Below, piece by piece: positions 14,519 through 22,346 of a DNA stretch of 32,393 bases. The notes under the pieces were generated by a model that was not told the DNA's origin, did no database searches, and was given only the letters and a program-made list of their open reading frames with translations. The stretch is from Bacteroides gallinarum DSM 18171 = JCM 13658 (lineage in GTDB: Bacteria; Bacteroidota; Bacteroidia; Bacteroidales; Bacteroidaceae). Location: NCBI RefSeq assembly GCF_000374365.1, contig NZ_KB894162.1:1-32393 (forward strand). Direction: 5' to 3'. The position numbers and the translations under genes were made by a program. Positions within the stretch are counted from its first letter, which is position 1, and every line of letters begins with the position of its first letter.

Positions 14519-15946
14519 ATGAGTATAAAAGCCTGGAGCAGCACACTGCTCATTCTATGTTTCTCCTCTGCGGCATGGGCACAGAAAAGCCACCGTTACC
14601 TGGAAAATCCGCTTCCGCAAGGCTGGGGAAGCGACACATCCCATGCCATTCCCGGAGACGACCGCCTGTTCAGCGGCCAGATACTCCCCATAGACGATAA
14701 ATGGTGGGAAGCCTTCGGCGACCCGATGCTCGATTCGCTTATTACAACGGCATCCACCAGGAACTTCTCCGTGCTATCGGCAATAGACCGCATAGACATG
14801 GCAAAGGCCAACTGGCGGATAGAGCGGGGGAGCTTCTTCCCCTCCGTTTCCCTGAACGGGGGCTGGACACGCCAGCAGAGCAGCGGCAATGTGAACGAAA
14901 TACCCCAATCCATTACCGGGGCATACAGCGCCTCGCTCAATACCAGTTGGGAGATAGACGTATTCGGCAGCATCCGGCAACGCGTAAAAGCGCAGCGGGA
15001 AAACTTCGCCGCCAGCAAGGAAGAATACACCTCCGTAAAGGTTTCGCTATGCGCACAAGTGGCATCGGCCTATATCGGGCTGCGCGAATTGCAGCAAGAG
15101 CTAAGCGTTGTAACCCACAACTGCAACACACAGGCTGCCGTCCTCGAAATCACCCGAGTACGCTACAAGACCGGATTAGTCTCCAAGCTGGACGTGTCAC
15201 AGGCACAGTCGGTATATTACAGTACCAAAGCCTCCATTCCGCAACTGGAAGCAGGCATCAACCAATACATCACCACGCTGGCAATCCTGCTCGGAACCTA
15301 TCCCCAGGACATACGCCCCATGCTGGAACCGGGCGGTAAACTTCCCGACTATATGGAACCCATAGGCATCGGCATCCCCGCCGACCTGCTGCTCCGCCGT
15401 CCCGATATCCGCCAGGCCGAACGGCAAGTCAGTGCCCAGGCCGCCCTGCTCGGCGCCTCCAAAAGCGACTGGCTGCCGCAGGTTTTCCTGAAAGGCTCCG
15501 TAGGTTATTCCTCCCACGACCTGAAAGACTTTTCCAAACGGAACAGCATGACGTTCGAAATAGCCCCCAGCCTTAGCTGGACTCTATTCAGCGGTACAAA
15601 ACTGGTGAATGCCACCCGGCTGGCACGTGCACAGTTGGACGAGTCTATCCACCAGTTCAACCAAACCGTGCTCACAGCCGTGCAAGAAACGGACAACGCC
15701 ATGAATAGTTACCGTAATTCTATCAAGCAAATCGTTGCCCTGCGCGAAGTATGTAACCAGGGAGAAGAAACATTGAAACTGTCGTTAGACCTTTACAAAC
15801 AAGGTTTAACCCCCTTTCAAAATGTCCTGGACGCCCTCCGCTCCCTGTTGACTTACCAAAATCAACTGACGCAAGCGCAAGGCAGCTCTCTGCAAAACCT
15901 CATCTCACTATACAAAGCATTAGGAGGAGGGGGAGGAGATTTATGA
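14519..15946 (+). CDS. RND efflux outer-membrane factor (TolC/OprM family)
   Basis: This 475-residue outer-membrane channel subunit has an N-terminal signal peptide (cleavage likely after AWA, near residue 21). There is no Cys after it, so unlike many OprM/NodT proteins it is probably not a lipoprotein. Two outer-membrane efflux repeats follow (about 60-250 and 270-460), with YIGLRELQQEL, the PADLLLRRPDIRQAERQ motif between them and PSLSWTLFSGTKL. It forms the outer duct of a tripartite pump with the adaptor and RND proteins downstream. The start codon directly follows a terminator hairpin, and no promoter of its own is visible. The end GGGGGDL and the stop codon fall in the first unit of a tandem array. 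Confidence 0.93.
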   Translation: MSIKAWSSTLLILCFSSAAWAQKSHRYLENPLPQGWGSDTSHAIPGDDRLFSGQILPIDDKWWEAFGDPMLDSLITTASTRNFSVLSAIDRIDMAKANWRIERGSFFPSVSLNGGWTRQQSSGNVNEIPQSITGAYSASLNTSWEIDVFGSIRQRVKAQRENFAASKEEYTSVKVSLCAQVASAYIGLRELQQELSVVTHNCNTQAAVLEITRVRYKTGLVSKLDVSQAQSVYYSTKASIPQLEAGINQYITTLAILLGTYPQDIRPMLEPGGKLPDYMEPIGIGIPADLLLRRPDIRQAERQVSAQAALLGASKSDWLPQVFLKGSVGYSSHDLKDFSKRNSMTFEIAPSLSWTLFSGTKLVNATRLARAQLDESIHQFNQTVLTAVQETDNAMNSYRNSIKQIVALREVCNQGEETLKLSLDLYKQGLTPFQNVLDALRSLLTYQNQLTQAQGSSLQNLISLYKALGGGGGDL

Positions 15947-16102
15947 TTTCAGATTATATTGAAGATTTATAATCTTAGATTATATGACTTATGATTTCAA
16001 ATTACATGATTTATAATTTTAGATTACACGATTTATGATTTTCACCTTATGACTTAGGCTTCAAGATTAGGGATTCAGACTTTAGATTTACGATTTCCAC
16101 CT
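15938..16102. repeat. 22-bp tandem array with A/B alternation, starting at the stop codon
   Basis: Units start at 15938, 15964, 15986, 16008 and 16030, with a four-base insert after the first; further decayed units run to about 16102. A units contain TTATGATTT and B units contain TTATAAT(C/T)TT. The first unit contains the stop codon (15944-15946) of the outer-membrane factor. Non-coding, AT-rich. Confidence 0.78.
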
Positions 16103-16167
16103 TAATTATCCGAATGCGGCGGTTTTCCAATTTATAAGTCGGACAAGAAATGATAAATCCGAAGCCA

Positions 16168-16322
16168 TAAAGTAAAAACCAATAGAGTGAAAATCAAAGA
16201 ATGAAAATCATAAAGTAAAAGCCATAACGTGAAAATCACAAAGTGAAAATCATAGAGTGGAAACCATAGAGTGAAAATTGCAAAGTGAAAACCATAAAGT
16301 GAGAATCATAGAGTGAAAATCA
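16168..16322. repeat. 14-bp tandem array, eleven units
   Basis: Eleven units of 14 bases (consensus TAAAGTGAAAATCA) run from 16168 to 16322 with one extra base at 16182. Variation is mostly A/G and C/T transitions. It ends 76 bases before the adaptor gene. The remaining spacer (16323-16398) ends with an eight-T run and no promoter that I can recognise. Confidence 0.85.
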
Positions 16323-16398
16323 TAAGTCATAACCCCGAAATCATAAATCCCCTTTACTTATATTCTTTTTTTTCACCAAAAACTAAACTGAACCAGAT

Positions 16399-17496
16399 AT
16401 GAAAAATCAAATGTACATTGCCCTGCTTGCTTTACCGTTGTTGGCAGGGTGCGGGAATAAAAAAGAAACGGCACATACGATGCCTGCTCCGGAAATCAGC
16501 GTGGCGCATCCATACGTGCAAGACATTACGCTAACCAAGAACTATCCCGGCTACCTGACCTCGGAAAAGACAGTAGACCTGGTAGGCAGGGTCAACGGAA
16601 CGCTGCAAACCATAGCCTATGCACCGGGCAGCCGGGTACGCAAGGGACAAGTACTCTTTCAGATTGAACCTACCGTTTACCAAGATAATGTGCGGCAGGC
16701 GGAAGCAGCACTGCACACGGCGCGCGCCAACCTGGAATATGCACAGAACAACTATGCACGGATGCAAGAAGCGGTAAAAACAGATGCCGTAAGCCGGATA
16801 CAAGTATTGCAGTCCAAATCGAACGTAGCTACCTCACTGGCAGCCGTAAGCAATGCCGAGGCCGCACTGAATACGGCACGCACCAACCTGGGCTACTGTA
16901 CGGTACGGGCGCCGTTTGACGGAACCGTCAGCCGCAACCTTGCAGATGCAGGAAGCTACGTAAGCGGCGGCGTACAGCCGGTGACGCTTGCCACCATTTA
17001 CAAAGACGACCACCTATACTCCTACTTCAATATAGCAGACAACCAATGGCTCGCCATGTCGATGCAGCAAGGAGACAGCGTTACCCGCCACGTCCATGTA
17101 AGCCTGGGACAAGACGGAATACTGAACTATCCGGCAGAACTGGACTACCTCTCGCCCAATGTAGACCTGAACACCGGAACACTGAACCTACGCGCCCGGC
17201 TGGACAACCCGAAAGGTATCCTGAAAAGTGGGCTCTACGTAAGCATCACACTGCCCTACGGCAGAGAGAAAGGCGCAGTACTCATACCCGACGCCTCTAT
17301 CGGCACAGACCAGTTGGGCAAATACATCTACGTAGTCAACGACTCCGACATAGTACGCTACCGCCATATCGAAACCGGGCAACTGGTAGGAGACAGCCTG
17401 CGCCAGATAAAACAAGGGCTCTCCCCGCAAGAACGCTACGTAACGAAAGCCCTCATGAAAGTAAGAGACGGCATGCGGATAACACCCGTCCGATAA
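16399..17496 (+). CDS. RND efflux periplasmic adaptor lipoprotein
   Basis: This 365-residue membrane fusion protein of the AcrA/MexA type has a lipobox LLAGC with the lipidated Cys at residue 18. The barrel-sandwich (lipoyl-like) halves are seen at VNGTLQTIAYAPGSRVRKGQ and TVRAPFDGTVSRNLADAGSYV. They flank an alpha-helical hairpin (about 90-150), followed by beta-barrel and membrane-proximal domains. It links the inner-membrane pump to the outer-membrane channel. The pump gene follows after 40 bases. The gene is separated from the outer-membrane factor by about 450 bases made largely of two tandem arrays, an unusual spacer for one operon. Confidence 0.93.
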   Translation: MKNQMYIALLALPLLAGCGNKKETAHTMPAPEISVAHPYVQDITLTKNYPGYLTSEKTVDLVGRVNGTLQTIAYAPGSRVRKGQVLFQIEPTVYQDNVRQAEAALHTARANLEYAQNNYARMQEAVKTDAVSRIQVLQSKSNVATSLAAVSNAEAALNTARTNLGYCTVRAPFDGTVSRNLADAGSYVSGGVQPVTLATIYKDDHLYSYFNIADNQWLAMSMQQGDSVTRHVHVSLGQDGILNYPAELDYLSPNVDLNTGTLNLRARLDNPKGILKSGLYVSITLPYGREKGAVLIPDASIGTDQLGKYIYVVNDSDIVRYRHIETGQLVGDSLRQIKQGLSPQERYVTKALMKVRDGMRITPVR

Positions 17497-17536
17497 CCCG
17501 CACAATAAATAATCATATTCAAAAAAACAAGGAATT

Positions 17537-20500
17537 ATGTTCTCAAAGTTCTTTATAGACCGTCCTATATTCGCTACCGTGCTGGCGCTACTCATCGTCG
17601 TAGCAGGACTGGTTACACTGGGCATCCTGCCCATAGCGCAATATCCGGATATCACCCCACCCACCGTACAGGTAAGCGCCGTATACCCCGGAGCCAATGC
17701 GCAGACGGTAGCCCAAACCGTCGGCATCCCTATCGAGCAGCAAGTCAACGGAGTAGACGGAATGCTCTATATGTCCTCCACCTCCTCATCATCGGGAGCA
17801 TACTCGCTGACCGTTACTTTCGCGGTAGGAACGGACATCGACATGGCTACCGTGCAGGTGCAGAACCGGGTCAGCGTGGCACAGTCATCGCTACCCACCC
17901 CCGTAGTAGTACAAGGAGTTACGGTGCAGAAGCAATCCAGCAACATCGTCATGTTCCTCACGATGAAGTCCGACAATAAAGACTACGACGGGCTCTACCT
18001 CAGCAACTACGCCAAGCTGAACCTCGTAGACCAACTGACACGCGTGCCCGGCGTAGGAGCAGTCAATGTAATGGGAGCGGGAGACTACTCCATGCGCATC
18101 TGGTTAGACCCAGCCGCCATGCGCATCCGCAACCTCTCGCCGGCAGACGTGTACCAGGCCATTCAGACACAAAACGTAGAGGTAAGCGCCGGCAACGTAG
18201 GGCAACCCATAGGCAGCGACAACAAGAACGCCTACCAGTACAGCCTTACCGTGAAAGGCAGGCTCACCTCGCCCGAGGAGTTCGGCAACATCATTCTCCG
18301 TACGGAAACCGGCGGAAAGATACTGCGCCTGCGCGATGTGGCACATATAGACCTCGGCTCGGCATCTTACAGCGTAGTATCCCAACTGGACGGGAAACCC
18401 ACAGCAGCAATTGCCATTTACCAGCAACCGGGCAGCAATTCGCTGGACGTATCGGAAGGAGTAAAAGCCAAGATGCAAGAGCTGTCCGAGAACTTCCCCG
18501 CCGGCGTGCAATACGATGTAACGCTGGATACCACGGACGTTATCCATGCCTCTATCGACGAAGTCATGGTAACCTTCCTCGAAACAACGCTGCTGGTAGT
18601 ACTCGTAATCTTCCTATTCCTGCAAAACTGGAGAGCCGTCATCATCCCGTGCATCACAATCCCGGTTTCGCTCATCGGCACGCTGGCGGTTATGGCACTG
18701 TTCGGCTTCTCTATCAATACCTTAACACTGTTCGGGCTGATACTGGCAGTGGCAATCGTAGTGGATGACGCCATTGTAGTGGTAGAAAACTCCACGCGAC
18801 TGCTGGATACGGGGCGCTACACCGCCCGGCAAGCCGTAACGGAGGCAATGGGAGAAATTACCGGCCCTATCGTGGGAGTAGTCCTGGTGTTGCTTGCTGT
18901 ATTTATTCCGACCACCCTCGTCAGCGGTATATCCGGGCAGTTATACAAACAATTCGCCCTGACCATTGCAGCCAGCACCGTACTGAGCGGCATCAACTCG
19001 CTAACGCTGACACCGGCACTTTGCGCACTGATGCTACAACCTACCAAGCCTTCCAAATTCCCCTTGTACAAAGGCTTCAACTTCCTGTACGACAAGACAC
19101 AAGGCGCCTACGACAAAATAGTGGACTACCTGCTGCAAAGACCTTTTGCCGCCGCGGCCTCCTATGCCGTATTCACGGCAATCGCAGTGCTGCTGTTCGT
19201 CAAATGGCCGTCCACCTTCATACCGGAAGAAGACGACGGCTACTTCCTCGCAGTCGTACAGCTTCCGCCCGCATCGAGCCTGGAACGTACGCAAGAAGTG
19301 GGCAAACAGATAAACGCCATACTCGACACCTATCCCGAGGTGAAAGACTACATCGGCATATCCGGCTTCTCCGTTATGGGCGGAGGAGAGCAGAGCAACG
19401 CCGCCACCTACTTTGTCGTCCTGAAAAACTGGGACGAGCGCAAAGGGAAGGCGCACACCGCATCGGCTATCGTAGACCGCTTCAACATGGAGGCTTATGG
19501 CATCCAGGAAGCCGAAGTCTTTGCAATGGTTCCGCCCGCCATTCCCGGACTGGGCGCTACCGGCGGCCTGCAATTGCAACTGGAAGACCGCAACAACCTC
19601 GGCGCTACCGAGATGCAGCGCGCCGTGGAAGCCCTTACGGAGAATTACCGCGACTATCCGGCTCTGGCATCCGTCAGCAGCCAGTACCAGGCGAATGTCC
19701 CGCAGTATTTCCTGAATATAGACCGCGACAAAGTGCAGCTAATGGGTATAGGGCTGAACAGCGTATTCACGGCGCTGGGCTACTACATGGGAGAAGCATA
19801 CGTAAATGACTACGTACAGTTCGGGCGCATCTACCAGGTGAAGTTGGGAGCCGGTGACCGTGCACAGCGCATCATCGACGATGTACTGAAGCTGAGCGTA
19901 CCCAACGCCTCGGGAGCAATGGTTCCCTTCTCCTCGTTCACGCAGATAGACGAGCGGCTGGGTATGGACCAAATCAACCGGTACAATATGTATTCCACCG
20001 CCTCCATTACCTGCAACGCAGCTCCGGGCAGCAGCTCGGGAGAAGCTATCAAGCAGGTGGAAAACCTGGTGCAAAGCCGGCTGGGCAACGAATTCGGTTA
20101 CGAATGGACTTCGGTTGCCTACCAGGAAACGCAGGCAGGAACCACTACCACCGTTGTCTTTATCATGGCGCTGTTGGTGGCATTCCTCGTGCTTGCCGCG
20201 CAATACGAAAGCTGGAGCAGCCCGGTTGCCGCCGTTATAGGACTACCGGTGGCACTGCTCGGAGCGATGCTGGGATGCTATGTCATGGGTACTCCGGTCA
20301 GCATCTACACTCAAATCGGTATAATCCTGCTGGTGGCGCTCTCTGCCAAGAACGGCATCCTGATTGTAGAGTTCGCCCGCGATTTCCGGGCACAGGGCAA
20401 CAGCATCCGCGACGCCGCATTCCAGGCAGGGCATATCCGTCTCCGTCCTATCCTGATGACATCGCTGGCATTCGTACTGGGAGTTATGCCGCTGCTGTTC

Positions 20501-20656
20501 GCCACCGGAGCAGGGGCGGGAAGCCGTGTCGCACTCGGGGCGGCAGTGGTATTCGGCATGGCGCTGAACACACTGCTTGCAACGGTCTACATCCCCAACT
20601 TCTACGAGCTAATGCAGAAGTTGCAGGAAAAGCTCGGGAAGAAAAAAGAAAAGTAA
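17537..20656 (+). CDS. RND efflux inner-membrane transporter (AcrB/HAE1 family)
   Basis: This full-length 1039-residue proton-driven multidrug exporter starts MFSKFFIDRPIFATVLALL, typical of HAE-1 RND pumps. Twelve transmembrane helices and two large periplasmic loops are implied by length and pattern. Proton-relay residues Asp410 and Asp411 lie in VAIVVDDAIVVVEN, and the matching Lys in LVALSAKNGILIVEF. PAIPGLG in the second porter loop matches the switch-loop region of AcrB relatives. It works with the adaptor immediately upstream and the outer-membrane factor. Substrates cannot be predicted by eye. The beta-lactamase gene follows after 70 bases. Confidence 0.96.
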   Translation: MFSKFFIDRPIFATVLALLIVVAGLVTLGILPIAQYPDITPPTVQVSAVYPGANAQTVAQTVGIPIEQQVNGVDGMLYMSSTSSSSGAYSLTVTFAVGTDIDMATVQVQNRVSVAQSSLPTPVVVQGVTVQKQSSNIVMFLTMKSDNKDYDGLYLSNYAKLNLVDQLTRVPGVGAVNVMGAGDYSMRIWLDPAAMRIRNLSPADVYQAIQTQNVEVSAGNVGQPIGSDNKNAYQYSLTVKGRLTSPEEFGNIILRTETGGKILRLRDVAHIDLGSASYSVVSQLDGKPTAAIAIYQQPGSNSLDVSEGVKAKMQELSENFPAGVQYDVTLDTTDVIHASIDEVMVTFLETTLLVVLVIFLFLQNWRAVIIPCITIPVSLIGTLAVMALFGFSINTLTLFGLILAVAIVVDDAIVVVENSTRLLDTGRYTARQAVTEAMGEITGPIVGVVLVLLAVFIPTTLVSGISGQLYKQFALTIAASTVLSGINSLTLTPALCALMLQPTKPSKFPLYKGFNFLYDKTQGAYDKIVDYLLQRPFAAAASYAVFTAIAVLLFVKWPSTFIPEEDDGYFLAVVQLPPASSLERTQEVGKQINAILDTYPEVKDYIGISGFSVMGGGEQSNAATYFVVLKNWDERKGKAHTASAIVDRFNMEAYGIQEAEVFAMVPPAIPGLGATGGLQLQLEDRNNLGATEMQRAVEALTENYRDYPALASVSSQYQANVPQYFLNIDRDKVQLMGIGLNSVFTALGYYMGEAYVNDYVQFGRIYQVKLGAGDRAQRIIDDVLKLSVPNASGAMVPFSSFTQIDERLGMDQINRYNMYSTASITCNAAPGSSSGEAIKQVENLVQSRLGNEFGYEWTSVAYQETQAGTTTTVVFIMALLVAFLVLAAQYESWSSPVAAVIGLPVALLGAMLGCYVMGTPVSIYTQIGIILLVALSAKNGILIVEFARDFRAQGNSIRDAAFQAGHIRLRPILMTSLAFVLGVMPLLFATGAGAGSRVALGAAVVFGMALNTLLATVYIPNFYELMQKLQEKLGKKKEK

Positions 20657-20678
20657 AGAAGCGCCGCTTCCCATTCAG

Positions 20679-20723
20679 ATTAATTTCATACATTTGCAAA
20701 CTCTACAAATGTATGGAATTAAT
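20679..20723. promoter_or_regulatory. 18-bp dyad containing the beta-lactamase -7 element
   Basis: The arms 20679-20696 and 20706-20723 are inverted copies with 17 of 18 matching and a nine-base spacer (core CATACATTTG / CAAATGTATG). The left arm holds TACATTTG (20689-20696), a -7 match, 30 bases before the ATG at 20727. No T-run follows, so an operator or leader hairpin is more likely than a terminator. Confidence 0.7.
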
Positions 20724-20726
20724 CTC

Positions 20727-21617
20727 ATGAAACTCAGATATACCCTGATATATGCGCTATGCCTCTGCATAAGCCTTACCGTACACGCACAACAGCAACA
20801 GGCATTGAAGGAGCGGATTGCCGGTTTCCTGAAAGAAAAAAAAGCCACCGTCGGCGTAGCTGTACTGGCCGACGGCGATGAAACCGTGCTGCAGCACAAC
20901 GACCGGGTGCGTTATCCGCTGCTGAGCGTGTTCAAATTCCATGTGGCGCTAGCCGTATTGGATAAGATGAACAGGCAGGACACTGCTTTGGACAGCATCG
21001 TCCATGTAAAGGCATCCCAGTTACATCCTGACACTTACAGCCCGTTGCGGAAAAAATACGCCGGGCAGGATGCGGACATTTCCCTAAAAGAGCTTTTGCA
21101 GTACAGCATCTCGCAGAGCGACAACAATGCGTGCGACATCCTGATAGAGTATGCAGGGGGGATAGGGCATATCCACGAATATATCAAAGGCTTGGGCATC
21201 AGCGGTTTCAACCTGTCGGAAACGGAAGATTCCATGCACCGCGACCCTCAAAGGACATACCTCAACTGGAACACTCCCTCCGAAATGGTGCGGCTGCTGA
21301 AAATAGCTTACGAAAAAACGCTGTTCGCTCCCCGGTACAAGGATTTCCTATGGAAAATCATGGCAGAAACCAGTACGGGAAGCAATAAGCTGAAGGGCTT
21401 GCTGCCATCCGGTGTAACGGTAGGACACAAAACCGGCTCTTCCGACCGCACGCCGGAAGGGGTGAAAATTGCAGACAATGATGCCGGGGTTGTAATCATG
21501 CCCGACGGCAGGAAGTACTATATCGCTGTTTTCGTAATGGATTCGAGCGAAACGGACGAAGAAAACGCCGCCATTATAGCCCGCATCTCGCGGATGATAT
21601 ACGACGGGATGCAGTAG
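20727..21617 (+). CDS. Class A beta-lactamase (CblA/CepA-like)
   Basis: This 296-residue serine beta-lactamase hydrolyses beta-lactams in the periplasm. The signal peptide ends near VHA-Q (residues 20-22). Active-site motifs are Ser67-Val-Phe-Lys70, Ser131-Asp-Asn133, the Glu-containing ETED loop at 165-168 and Lys235-Thr-Gly. LLSVFKFHVALAVLDKM and YSISQSDNNACDILIEYAGG closely match what I remember of CblA of B. uniformis, placing it in the Bacteroides chromosomal cephalosporinase group (subclass A2). The ATG at 20727 keeps a standard signal peptide. It sits directly downstream of an RND pump on the same strand. Its dyad-containing promoter suggests separate control. Confidence 0.94.
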   Translation: MKLRYTLIYALCLCISLTVHAQQQQALKERIAGFLKEKKATVGVAVLADGDETVLQHNDRVRYPLLSVFKFHVALAVLDKMNRQDTALDSIVHVKASQLHPDTYSPLRKKYAGQDADISLKELLQYSISQSDNNACDILIEYAGGIGHIHEYIKGLGISGFNLSETEDSMHRDPQRTYLNWNTPSEMVRLLKIAYEKTLFAPRYKDFLWKIMAETSTGSNKLKGLLPSGVTVGHKTGSSDRTPEGVKIADNDAGVVIMPDGRKYYIAVFVMDSSETDEENAAIIARISRMIYDGMQ

Positions 21618-21743
21618 AAAAGGGCAGGAGAGAGGCGTAATCTATTTTTATTAACGGTACAGTATTGTGCCAGCATCTCCGATACCCCTCCACACCCTAT
21701 TCCTGCGGGGGGTATAATGAGTATACGACTAAACCTATTTAAG

Positions 21744-21772
21744 TATACGACTGAATGGCATTCAGTCGTATA
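21744..21772. repeat. 29-bp palindrome between convergent genes
   Basis: Fourteen-base perfect arms (21744-21757 and 21759-21772) around a single central G. The half-site ACTGAATG recurs inverted at 21780-21790 region (GCCATTCAGT), and AGTATACGACT is directly repeated at 21719-21729 and 21742-21752. It lies between the beta-lactamase and the minus-strand HsdR-N-like gene. There is no T-run. Confidence 0.75.
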
Positions 21773-21800
21773 GTGAATGCCATTCAGTAACGCACCGAAA

Positions 21801-22250
21801 TCAGAGGTTATCGTAATCAGGGATATCTTGTAAGAAAGTATAACTATTCCGTTCGTAGTCCATATGGCAGCAATAGTGGCTAAGGCCATTGCTCACTATC
21901 AGATAGTCTACCTTCAGCACCATATTGTAGCGGGTTATCTGGTCAAAAACCTTCTGGGTTATTTCTACATCGGGAGCTTTGTACTCTACAATCATGCGTG
22001 CCGTGAGGTCGCGCCGGTAAAGCACCGTATCGCAACGCTTCTTAGTGCCGTTCAACTGTACCTGCACCTCGTTTGCCATAAGCGCCTGCGGATAACCCTT
22101 GTACATCAGGAGAAAGTGCACGAAATGCTGCCGCACCCACTCCTCGGGGGTCAGGGCAACATATCGGCGGCGGATAACATCGAAAATACTCCTTTTTCCA
22201 TTCCTTGCAATAATCCTGGCATCGAACGCCGGCAGATTCAGTGAGAACAT
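21801..22250 (-). CDS. Solitary HsdR N-terminal-like nuclease-fold protein
   Basis: This 149-residue protein resembles the N-terminal domain of type I restriction HsdR subunits (HSDR_N_2 type). A PD-(D/E)xK-like set is visible: Glu61, Asp74 (KKRCDTVLY) and Glu89-Tyr-Lys91 (VEYKAP), followed by QITRYN. No helicase domain, hsdM or hsdS gene is present. Stand-alone proteins of this type are common in Bacteroidales and their role is unknown to me; an endonuclease or nucleic-acid-binding function is possible. It is transcribed divergently from AMP nucleosidase and converges on the beta-lactamase gene. Confidence 0.88.
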   Translation of the reverse strand: MFSLNLPAFDARIIARNGKRSIFDVIRRRYVALTPEEWVRQHFVHFLLMYKGYPQALMANEVQVQLNGTKKRCDTVLYRRDLTARMIVEYKAPDVEITQKVFDQITRYNMVLKVDYLIVSNGLSHYCCHMDYERNSYTFLQDIPDYDNL

Positions 22251-22284
22251 TCTACTTTAATTTCTTGTTTTTACTTTTTTATTG

Positions 22285-22292
22285 TACTTTTG
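22285..22292 (+). promoter_or_regulatory. -7 element of the AMP nucleosidase operon
   Basis: TACTTTTG, 54 bases before the ATG at 22347. A TTG at 22265-22267 lies 17 bases upstream as a weak -33 candidate. Confidence 0.5.
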
Positions 22293-22346
22293 TGAGTTAA
22301 ATAATCGTTCTCCAACGGCTTTAGGGAACAAATTTAATGAAATCTT

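Noticed and set aside
14519..15946. Long antisense and alternative-frame open frames within the efflux genes
   Set aside because: They shadow high-GC-skew coding sequence of clear RND-family genes and carry no domain of their own.
16168..16322. CRISPR array candidate (regular repeats)
   Set aside because: The 14-base units are contiguous with no spacers, and no cas gene is nearby. The same applies to the other arrays.
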